This document shows positions 1-6,286 of a DNA stretch of 12,130 nt, piece by piece. Where the stretch lies: the NCBI GenBank assembly GCA_035499415.1, contig DATJYV010000153.1:1-12130 (forward strand), read 5' to 3'. How positions within the stretch are numbered: the stretch's first letter is position 1; the number at the start of each line of letters is the position of its first letter. Source of the stretch: DATJYV01 sp035499415 (GTDB lineage: Bacteria > Bacteroidota > Ignavibacteria > UBA10030). The notes under the pieces were generated by a model. That model ran no database searches and was not told the origin of the DNA. It was given only the letters and a program-made list of their open reading frames with translations. The position numbers were made by a program, and so were the translations under genes.

Positions 1-1138
1 CAAGCGTGCGAACGCCCGGAGCGACCTTCTTTCCCTTCAGCAAAGAAGCCGCAAGCCGGAGGTCCGAGAGACGCGAATTCGTGCAACTTCCGATGAACAC
101 CACATCGACCGGCTTTCCGAGAAGAAGCTGGCCGGGCTTCAGGTCCATGTACTTCAACGCTTTTTCCAGGGCAAGCTTTCTTGAACTGTCCGTCTGACGG
201 TCGGGGTCCGGGACGCGTTCCGCGATCGGCATTCCCATGCCGGGGTTTGTTCCGTATGTAATCATCGGGCTCAATGTCGAGGCGTCGAGTTGGACCTTTT
301 TGTCGTAAGCTGCGCCGGCGTCTGTCGGCAATCTCCGCCAGCGGGAGAGGCACAGATCCCATGCCTTCCCTTTCGGAGCGTGCTCGCGGCCTGAGAGAAA
401 TTGAAAAGTCGTATCGTCGGGAGCCACCATTCCGGCCCGCGCTCCGCCTTCGATCGACATGTTGCAGATCGTCATGCGTTGGTCCATGGAGAATTCGCGA
501 ATCGCGCTCCCCGTGTACTCGATGACGTGACCCGTTCCGCCCCCGACTCCGATCTTCGCGAGAAGAGCCAGGATCACGTCCTTCGCCGAGACTCCCGGCG
601 TCAATGTTCCTTCGACCCGTACTTCAAACGTTTTTGGTTTGCGCTGAAGGAGGCACTGCGTGGCGAGGACATGTTCCACCTCGCTCGTCCCGATGCCGAA
701 CGCGAGGGCGCCAAACGCGCCATGGGTGGACGTGTGACTATCGCCGCAGACGATGGTGAGGCCGGGCTGGGTGAACCCGAGTTCCGGGCCGATCACGTGG
801 ACGATGCCGCGCTGGGGATGGTTCAGGCCGTACAACGGAACGCCGAACTCGCGTGCATTGTCTTCAAGCTGGCCGATCTGCTTTGCGGCCTGCCGGTCGG
901 CGATCAACAATTCGGGGTCGACGGTCGGGACGCTGTGGTCGACGGTTGCGACGGTTCGCTCGGGCCTGCGGACGCGCAATTTCCGGTTGCGGAGTCCGGT
1001 GAACGCCTGGGGGGACGTGACTTCGTGGATCAGATGCAAATCCACATAGAGGATCGCCGGGGACCCGGGTTCTTCGGCGACGACGTGCGACGACCAGATT
1101 TTTTCGAACAGCGTTCGTGGCGTGGCGTTTGCGGGCAT
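1..1138 (-). CDS. leuC: 3-isopropylmalate dehydratase large subunit LeuC (3' end cut by window edge)
   Basis: LeuC is the [4Fe-4S] aconitase-family large subunit that, with LeuD, isomerises 2-isopropylmalate to 3-isopropylmalate. In a citramalate pathway the same enzyme also converts citramalate to 3-methylmalate. My translation starts MPANATPRTLFEKIWSSHVV, the typical LeuC N-terminus (TLFEKIW). It continues with the family blocks GDSHTSTHGAFG and GIGTSEVEHVLATQ, and with GSCTNSR, where Cys352 is the first cluster ligand. The other two cluster cysteines lie beyond the left edge. About 379 codons of an expected 460-480 are present, with no frameshift or stop. The ATG lies 13 nt after the leuA stop. 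No purine-rich Shine-Dalgarno sequence precedes it (the upstream strand reads TCCTCCTTTACCC), so translational coupling to leuA is likely. leuD and leuB would be expected further left, outside the window. Confidence 0.96.
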   Translation of the reverse strand, partial: MPANATPRTLFEKIWSSHVVAEEPGSPAILYVDLHLIHEVTSPQAFTGLRNRKLRVRRPERTVATVDHSVPTVDPELLIADRQAAKQIGQLEDNAREFGVPLYGLNHPQRGIVHVIGPELGFTQPGLTIVCGDSHTSTHGAFGALAFGIGTSEVEHVLATQCLLQRKPKTFEVRVEGTLTPGVSAKDVILALLAKIGVGGGTGHVIEYTGSAIREFSMDQRMTICNMSIEGGARAGMVAPDDTTFQFLSGREHAPKGKAWDLCLSRWRRLPTDAGAAYDKKVQLDASTLSPMITYGTNPGMGMPIAERVPDPDRQTDSSRKLALEKALKYMDLKPGQLLLGKPVDVVFIGSCTNSRLSDLRLAASLLKGKKVAPGVRTL

Positions 1139-1151
1139 GGGTAAAGGAGGA
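1139..1151 (-). other. leuA-leuC junction with no Shine-Dalgarno and an anti-SD-like CCUCCUUUA
   Basis: The 13-nt spacer between the leuA TAA and the leuC ATG is pyrimidine-rich. It contains CCUCCUUUA in the mRNA sense, which resembles the 3' tail of 16S rRNA rather than a ribosome binding site. The leuC start is still secure from its protein N-terminus. Initiation therefore probably relies on ribosomes terminating at leuA. The functional reading is inference. Confidence 0.4.
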
Positions 1152-2714
1152 TTAAATGGGGACGGCAGATTCCTTTGGCGCTGCCGTTTTCGCGACTTGC
1201 TTTCGCTGTTGTGCCCAGGCGGATCTGTTCAACGCCTCGAGATACGCCTTCGCGCTGCCGATGATCACGTCGGTGCTGACGCCTCGTCCGTTGAAAAGGA
1301 TCCCGTCGAATTCCGCCCGGACGAAAACCTCGCCGATCGCATCACGCCCGAATCCCACCGACTTGATCGAATACTCGGTGAGTGTCCCGACCTTCCCGGT
1401 CATTCTCTCGATGGCTTTGTAGACGGAATCGACAGGGCCGTCTCCGGTTGCCGAATCGATCATGCGCCGGTCGCCGAGCCGAAGCTCGACCGTTGCGGTG
1501 GGACGGACGTTGGTTCCGCTGCTCACATGGACCGATTCGAGGGTGTAATGACCCTCCGATGTCCCGGCCTCGTTCTCCATTAATGCGATGAGGTCTTCGT
1601 CGAAGATTTCCTTCTTCTGGTCCGCGATCGCGCAGAAGGCCTTGTACGACCGGTCCAGTTCTTCCGCAGAGAGGTGATACCCGAGTTGCTCGTACCGCTG
1701 CTTCAGCGCGTGGCGGCCCGAGTGCTTTCCCAGGATCAGGAGACTGTGTTTGATCCCGACCGATTGCGGCGTCATGATTTCATAGGTGATGGGGCTTTTC
1801 AACATGCCGTCCTGGTGGATGCCGGCTTCGTGCGCAAAAGCGTTGGCGCCGACAATTGCCTTGTTGCGCTGGACGAGCATGCCGGTCAGCGTTCCCAGGA
1901 GCGTGCTGGATTGATAGATCTCCCCGGTGTCGAGGTTCGTCACGACCCCGAGTTTCTCTCCGCGGGTCTTGATCGCCATGACGATCTCCTCGAGCGACGC
2001 ATTCCCGGCCCGTTCTCCGATTCCGTTGACCGTGCATTCGACCTGACGCGCGCCGTTCTGGATGGCCGCGAGTGAATTGGCCACGGCGAGGCCCAGGTCG
2101 TTATGACAATGGGCACTGAGGGTCACATGCTCGATGCCGCGCACGCGCGTGCGCACCGCATTAAAGAGTGCGCCGTACTCGTCGGGGATCGCATACCCGA
2201 CCGTATCGGGGAGATTGACAACGGTCGCTCCCGCCCCGATCGCCGCTTCAAGAAGCTCGCACAGGAAATCGACGTCGCTCCGCGACGCGTCTTCGCAGGA
2301 GAACTCGACATCGCTGCACAGGGATTTCGCGTACTGAACGGATGAGACCGCATCGGCCAGTACCTGGCTTCGCGTTTTCTTGAGCTTGTGCTTCAGATGA
2401 ATGTCCGACGTGGCGATGAAGGTATGGATGCGCGGATTTTTCGCTTCTCGAATTGCTTCCCACGCCCGGTCGATGTCCGACTTGACCGTGCGGGCAAGCG
2501 CGGCAACGCGGCAGTGCTGGACCGTTCGCGCCACAAGACGCACCGCTTCAAAATCACCCTGCGATGCGACCGGAAACCCCGCCTCGATCACGTCGACGCG
2601 CAGGCGCTCCAGCTGGCGCGCCATGCGGACTTTTTCTTCAAGGTTCATGCTGCAGCCCGGGGACTGTTCTCCGTCCCTGAGCGTCGTATCAAAAACAAAA
2701 ACACGGTTCTGCAT
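1152..2714 (-). CDS. leuA: 2-isopropylmalate synthase
   Basis: LeuA condenses 2-oxoisovalerate with acetyl-CoA to give 2-isopropylmalate, the committed step of leucine synthesis in the cytosol. The 520-residue length fits the bacterial LeuA type. The N-terminal HMGL-like TIM barrel has the signature FDTTLRDGEQSPG (Arg13, Asp14) and the metal-binding HCHND block (His202, His204), followed by ECTVNGIGERAGNA. The C-terminal third, from about residue 385, is the LeuA dimer/allosteric domain, with GDGPVDSVYKAIERMTG. In characterised LeuA proteins this domain carries leucine feedback inhibition. The start is supported by AGGAGAAGG about 7 nt upstream. A charged tail of about 20 residues follows the allosteric domain. 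The gene starts 20 nt after the small helical gene and ends 13 nt before leuC. It is a distant paralogue of cimA two genes upstream, but lacks the cimA hallmark GGWPGSNP. Confidence 0.97.
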   Translation of the reverse strand: MQNRVFVFDTTLRDGEQSPGCSMNLEEKVRMARQLERLRVDVIEAGFPVASQGDFEAVRLVARTVQHCRVAALARTVKSDIDRAWEAIREAKNPRIHTFIATSDIHLKHKLKKTRSQVLADAVSSVQYAKSLCSDVEFSCEDASRSDVDFLCELLEAAIGAGATVVNLPDTVGYAIPDEYGALFNAVRTRVRGIEHVTLSAHCHNDLGLAVANSLAAIQNGARQVECTVNGIGERAGNASLEEIVMAIKTRGEKLGVVTNLDTGEIYQSSTLLGTLTGMLVQRNKAIVGANAFAHEAGIHQDGMLKSPITYEIMTPQSVGIKHSLLILGKHSGRHALKQRYEQLGYHLSAEELDRSYKAFCAIADQKKEIFDEDLIALMENEAGTSEGHYTLESVHVSSGTNVRPTATVELRLGDRRMIDSATGDGPVDSVYKAIERMTGKVGTLTEYSIKSVGFGRDAIGEVFVRAEFDGILFNGRGVSTDVIIGSAKAYLEALNRSAWAQQRKQVAKTAAPKESAVPI

Positions 2715-2734
2715 GTTCGTCCTTCTCCTTCACG

Positions 2735-2983
2735 CTACTGGAACATCTCATTGATCTGACGGGTAATCTCGTTTCGCGATTTCGCTTCCGCGACCCGGGT
2801 TTCGAGCTCCATGATGGACCGGCTGAAGAGCTCCACGATCCTGCTGAACTCCGCCCGCGCATGCGGGTCGTCGACCGTTGCGATCCGCGCGTTCAACAGT
2901 CTGGCTGCGTCGCGCTGTTCGCGCACGGCCTGCTCGAGGATGTCAAAAATCGTCGGGGTCGGGAATGCAAGCACTGTCGCCAT
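2735..2983 (-). CDS. small helical protein of unknown function within the ilv-leu operon
   Basis: I do not recognise this 82-residue product. It starts MATVLAFPTPTIFDILEQ. From about residue 9 to the end it is almost uninterrupted charged amphipathic helix (for example EFSRIVELFSRSIMELETR), suggesting a two-helix hairpin or coiled coil with a break near VDDPHAR. It has no signal peptide, membrane segment or cysteine. I chose the ATG at 2983 because AGGTGAAG lies 4-5 nt upstream. An in-frame ATG at 3022 would give 95 residues, but it abuts the hairpin covering the cimA stop and has no ribosome binding site. The gene lies 48 nt after cimA and 20 nt before leuA, so it is almost certainly co-transcribed and probably translated. 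A role with the two flanking synthases is only a guess from position. Confidence 0.72.
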   Translation of the reverse strand: MATVLAFPTPTIFDILEQAVREQRDAARLLNARIATVDDPHARAEFSRIVELFSRSIMELETRVAEAKSRNEITRQINEMFQ

Positions 2984-3022
2984 GTCTTCACCTGGTTCTT
3001 CTTGTTCGTGAATGAAATACAT

Positions 3023-3041
3023 CCGGCCGCCCTACGGCCGG
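3023..3041 (-). other. GC-rich hairpin spanning the cimA stop codon
   Basis: CCGGCCG (3023-3029) and CGGCCGG (3035-3041) form a perfect 7-bp stem with a 5-nt loop. The cimA TAG stop codon lies in the loop and the edge of one arm. No T-run follows on either strand, so it is not a canonical intrinsic terminator. It could pause ribosomes or RNA polymerase, protect the upstream mRNA, or hide the ATG at 3022. It could also be partly fortuitous in GC-rich DNA. Confidence 0.45.
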
Positions 3042-4630
3042 ACTCCGACATTCGATTCTGTTCGCATCAAATAATAATACACACTGTCCACGAGCGCCTT
3101 CCAGCTCGCCTCGATGATGTTCGGAGAGACGCCGACCGTGCTCCATGTTTCGTCGCCGTCCTTTGTCGTCAGAAGGACGCGGACTTTGGCCCTCGTGCCC
3201 TCCTGTCCGTCGAGGACCCGCACTTTGTAATCCGTCAGTTCCATGTTCCTCAGCTCCGGATAAAATCGGTCGAGCGCCTTCCGCAGGGCGTTGTCCAGGG
3301 CGTTGACGGGGCCTATTCCCTCGGCGACCGTGTGCTCGACTTTTTCGTCGACGCGGACCTTGACCCACGCCTCGGATACGGACGGGTGTCCTTTCGTCGC
3401 GCGATGCGTGATGACCTTGAACCCCTCCAGCTCGAAAAACTCCGGGCTCTCGTCCATCCGCTGTTTCATCAGAAGTTTCAGTGAGCCGTCGGCATCCTCG
3501 TAGCGGTAGCCCTCGTATTCGTTGGCCTTGATGTCGTCCACAATCTGCTGAACGACCCCCGGCTTCGATTCGAGGTCGACCCCCAGCTCGCGCGCCTTGT
3601 AGACGACGTTGCTCCGGCCCGAGAGGTCGGAGACCAGGACGCGTCTCCTGTTCCCGACCGCTTCCGGCGGAATGTGTTCATAGGTCTGCGGCTCCTTCAT
3701 AACCGCGCTGACATGAATTCCGCCTTTATGTGCGAAGGCGCTCTCGCCGACGTACGCGAGATGCTTGCGGGGCGCGAGGTTTGCAAGTTCGCTCACAAAG
3801 TGAGAGAGGGACGCCAGATCGGCGAGTTGTTCCTCCGCCACACACGTGTAACCGAGTTTCAGCTGAAGGTTCGGAATGATGGAGCAGAGGTTCGCATTTC
3901 CGCACCGCTCGCCGTAGCCGTTGATGGTTCCCTGCACATGAACGGCACCTTGCGCAATGGCCGCCAGCGTGTTTGCCACAGCCAACTCGGCATCGTTGTG
4001 CGTATGGATGCCGAGCGGTACGCGGATATGCGGTTTCACGCCTGCCACGATTGCCGTCACTTCCGCATTCATCGTCCCGCCATTCGTGTCGCACAAAACG
4101 ATGATGTCGGCTCCGGCGTCTTGCGCGGTCAGGAGCGTCCGCAATGCGTATCCGGCATCGTCCTTATACCCGTCGAAGAAATGTTCGGCGTCATAGATGA
4201 CTTCCTTTCCCTGCGCCTTCAAAAATCTCACAGAGTCGCCGATGAGCGCGAGGTTCTCGGATTCCGATATCTGCAACGCGTGGTTCACATGAAGAAGCCA
4301 GGTCTTGCCGAAGATGGTCACGACCGGTGTGCGGGCCTCGAGAAGCGCCTGAAGGTTGGGGTCGTTCTCGACGGTGTTCTGCGGCCTCCGGGTACTGCCG
4401 AAAGCGGCGATTTTCGCATGCCGGAGCGGAAGGTCCTTCACGCGTCGAAAGAACTCCAGGTCGCGCGGGTTGGATCCCGGCCATCCCCCTTCGATGTAGT
4501 GGAAGCCGAACCCGTCAAGCCGCTGGGCGATCCGCACTTTGTCTTCGACGGAAAAAGCAACATCTTCTCCCTGCGTTCCGTCGCGGAGCGTGGTGTCGTA
4601 CAGGAAGATCTGACGCATGGCCGTGGTCAT
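3032..4630 (-). CDS. cimA: (R)-citramalate synthase
   Basis: CimA condenses pyruvate with acetyl-CoA to give (R)-citramalate, which LeuCD and LeuB convert to 2-oxobutyrate. This makes isoleucine without threonine deaminase. The 532-residue protein has the HMGL-like barrel signature YDTTLRDGTQGE (Arg16, Asp17). It also has the CimA-diagnostic IEGGWPGSNP (46-55) and the metal-binding HTHND (209-213) followed by TINGYGERCGNANL. The C-terminal third is a LeuA-type allosteric domain, with EGIGPVNALDNALRKAL. Homocitrate synthase and LeuA are less likely because of the GGWPGSNP block and the length. The frame stays open upstream to 4759, which would overlap ilvC by over 100 nt. I placed the start at 4630 (MTTAMRQIFLYD), 5 nt after the ilvC stop, with GAAGAAGGA of the ilvC 3' end as its ribosome binding site. 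The ATG at 4618 is a second possibility. Confidence 0.95.
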   Translation of the reverse strand: MTTAMRQIFLYDTTLRDGTQGEDVAFSVEDKVRIAQRLDGFGFHYIEGGWPGSNPRDLEFFRRVKDLPLRHAKIAAFGSTRRPQNTVENDPNLQALLEARTPVVTIFGKTWLLHVNHALQISESENLALIGDSVRFLKAQGKEVIYDAEHFFDGYKDDAGYALRTLLTAQDAGADIIVLCDTNGGTMNAEVTAIVAGVKPHIRVPLGIHTHNDAELAVANTLAAIAQGAVHVQGTINGYGERCGNANLCSIIPNLQLKLGYTCVAEEQLADLASLSHFVSELANLAPRKHLAYVGESAFAHKGGIHVSAVMKEPQTYEHIPPEAVGNRRRVLVSDLSGRSNVVYKARELGVDLESKPGVVQQIVDDIKANEYEGYRYEDADGSLKLLMKQRMDESPEFFELEGFKVITHRATKGHPSVSEAWVKVRVDEKVEHTVAEGIGPVNALDNALRKALDRFYPELRNMELTDYKVRVLDGQEGTRAKVRVLLTTKDGDETWSTVGVSPNIIEASWKALVDSVYYYLMRTESNVGVRP

Positions 4631-4635
4631 GGCGG

Positions 4636-5694
4636 CTAATCCTTCTTCCAGTTCTCGGGTCTGAGGGCGCGAACCGCAGCGCCGGCCTTCCACATCTCTG
4701 AATTCTTCCACACGTCGAGCTCCTTCTCCAACTTCTTCCGGTAATCGGGGGCGCCGCAAGTTTCCAGGACGCGCTTCGTCTCCACGCCCGATTTTACATT
4801 TTCATACAGCGTTTTGAAAAGGGGTTTCACCGCCTGCTCGAATCGCGAGGACCAATCGAGCGCCCCGCGTTGTGCCGTCGTACTGCACGAGGCGAACATC
4901 CAATCCATTCCATTCCTCCCGATGAGCGGATACAAACTCTGCGTCGCCTCTTCCACCGTCTCGTTGAACGCTTCGCTGGGCGAATGTCCCATCGCCCGCA
5001 GCGTGTCGTACTGCGCCTTCATCACCCCGGCGATGGCGCCCATGAGGATTCCCCGTTCTCCCGTCAGGTCGCTGTACACTTCCTGCTCGAAGGTGGTCGG
5101 GAATAGATAGCCCGAGCCGACCGCGATCCCGAGAGCCAGCGCGCGTTCTTGTGCGCGTCCGGTCGCGTCCTGGTACACGGCGTAACTTGCGTTGATGCCG
5201 CTCCCGGCGAGATAATTCGACCGAACCGTCCGGCCGGCTCCTTTTGGCGCGACGAGCATGACGTCGACATCTTTTGGGGGGATGACTCCCGTCTGGTCCT
5301 TGAAGACAACGGAAAAGCCGTGAGAAAAATAGAGCGCCTGGCCCTTCCGCAGATGCTTCTTCACGACCGGCCATTGTTCTTTCTGTCCGGCATCCGAAAG
5401 AAGGTACTGAACGACGGTTGCGCGGTCGATCGCTTCCCCGATGTCGGAGAAAAGCGTTCTGCCCTCAACCCATCCGTCGCGCACCGCATCATCCCATCCT
5501 TTTCCCCCTTTTCGCTGGCCCACAATGACGGCGACCTTGTTGTCGCGAAGGTTGAGGGATTGACCGAAGCCCTGAGGCCCGTACCCGATGATGGCGACGA
5601 CTTCGTTCTTCAAGATCTCCTGTGCCTTCGACAGCGGGAATTCCCCGCGCGTGACCACCTCTTCCTTGACACCTCCAAAATCTATCTGAGCCAT
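4636..5694 (-). CDS. ilvC: ketol-acid reductoisomerase (class I length, Bacteroidetes/Chlorobi-like)
   Basis: IlvC uses Mg2+ and NAD(P)H to isomerise and reduce acetolactate or acetohydroxybutyrate to the dihydroxy acids, for valine/leucine and isoleucine respectively. The 352 residues comprise an N-terminal Rossmann domain with GYGPQGFGQ (37-45), the cofactor loop GQRKGGKGW (59-67), a probable catalytic His125 in the SHG motif, and the VAPKG block (148-152). The all-helical domain has metal ligands in SDLTGERG (Asp209, Glu213) and the substrate-binding segment SCSTTAQRGALDW. The cofactor loop has Gly64 and Gly66 where NADPH-dependent homologues, as I remember them, usually carry serines. Arg61 and Lys62 remain. 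AAGGAAGGAA lies about 6 nt before the ATG. The gene starts 43 nt after ilvN and ends 5 nt before cimA. It is complete. Confidence 0.97.
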   Translation of the reverse strand: MAQIDFGGVKEEVVTRGEFPLSKAQEILKNEVVAIIGYGPQGFGQSLNLRDNKVAVIVGQRKGGKGWDDAVRDGWVEGRTLFSDIGEAIDRATVVQYLLSDAGQKEQWPVVKKHLRKGQALYFSHGFSVVFKDQTGVIPPKDVDVMLVAPKGAGRTVRSNYLAGSGINASYAVYQDATGRAQERALALGIAVGSGYLFPTTFEQEVYSDLTGERGILMGAIAGVMKAQYDTLRAMGHSPSEAFNETVEEATQSLYPLIGRNGMDWMFASCSTTAQRGALDWSSRFEQAVKPLFKTLYENVKSGVETKRVLETCGAPDYRKKLEKELDVWKNSEMWKAGAAVRALRPENWKKD

Positions 5695-5737
5695 CGTCCG
5701 TTCCTTCCTTTTAAGAATGATGAGCAGCGAAACTTGT

Positions 5738-6286
5738 TCAGACTTCTCCCTGGAACTCGCGCTTCAGCGCCACGCGCCCGGTTCGCGCGATCTCTTTGAT
5801 TCCGAACGGTTGCAGCATCTTGATAATCGCGCCGACCTTTTGCTGACTTCCGGTCGCCTCGAGCGTAAGGGTATTCTGGCTGATGTCGACAACCTTCGCG
5901 CGAAAGATTTCGGCCGTCTGCATGATCTCTGAACGCGAGGCGGCGGTCGACTGGACCTTGATGAGGACCAGCTCGCGCTCGACGAAACTGTCGAACGTCA
6001 GGTCGACCACCTTGACGGTGTCGATGAGCTTCGTAAGCTGTTTCATGATCTGCTCGATCACGTTGTCGTCCCCGCGGGTGACGATCGTCATGCCGGAAAC
6101 TCCTTCGTCCGTCGTGGGGCCGACCGTAAGACTCTCGATGTTGTATCCCTTTGCCGCAAAAAGGCCGGCAATGCGGTTGAAGGCGCCGAACTTGTTCTCG
6201 ACCTGCAGCGAAATCGTGTGGCGCTTGGTCGACTCGCTGTCGGAGCCGGGAAGATGTTCGCTATGAGCTACTTGTACTTGTGACAT
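5738..6286 (-). CDS. ilvN: acetolactate synthase regulatory (small) subunit
   Basis: This is the regulatory subunit of acetohydroxyacid synthase. It activates the IlvB catalytic subunit and, in studied homologues, confers valine feedback inhibition. It has 182 residues. After a polar N-terminal tail of about 20 residues comes an ACT domain (about 23-98). Its signature VENKFGAFNRIAGLF and GYNIESLTVGPT match the effector-binding loop of IlvN/IlvH proteins. A C-terminal ALS small-subunit domain (about 105-180) follows, with REL-LIKV and SEIMQTAEIFRAKVVDIS. The frame is open upstream to 6343, but AAGGGAAGGAAG precedes the ATG at 6286, and this gives a normal N-terminus. The gene therefore overlaps the ilvB 3' end by 26 nt. 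Such overlap suits translational coupling and stoichiometric synthesis of the two subunits. Its 182-residue length is close to the usual 160-175 plus the tail. Confidence 0.95.
   Translation of the reverse strand: MSQVQVAHSEHLPGSDSESTKRHTISLQVENKFGAFNRIAGLFAAKGYNIESLTVGPTTDEGVSGMTIVTRGDDNVIEQIMKQLTKLIDTVKVVDLTFDSFVERELVLIKVQSTAASRSEIMQTAEIFRAKVVDISQNTLTLEATGSQQKVGAIIKMLQPFGIKEIARTGRVALKREFQGEV

Noticed and set aside
1156..1422. 88-codon plus-strand frame preceded by a perfect TAAAGGAGG
   Set aside because: Antisense to the conserved leuA 3' end, composition unlike a protein, and no promoter found; kept only as part of the leuC junction observation.
3674..4639. 321-codon plus-strand open frame antisense to cimA
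   Set aside because: No domain or ribosome binding site; it mirrors the strongly conserved cimA coding sequence.
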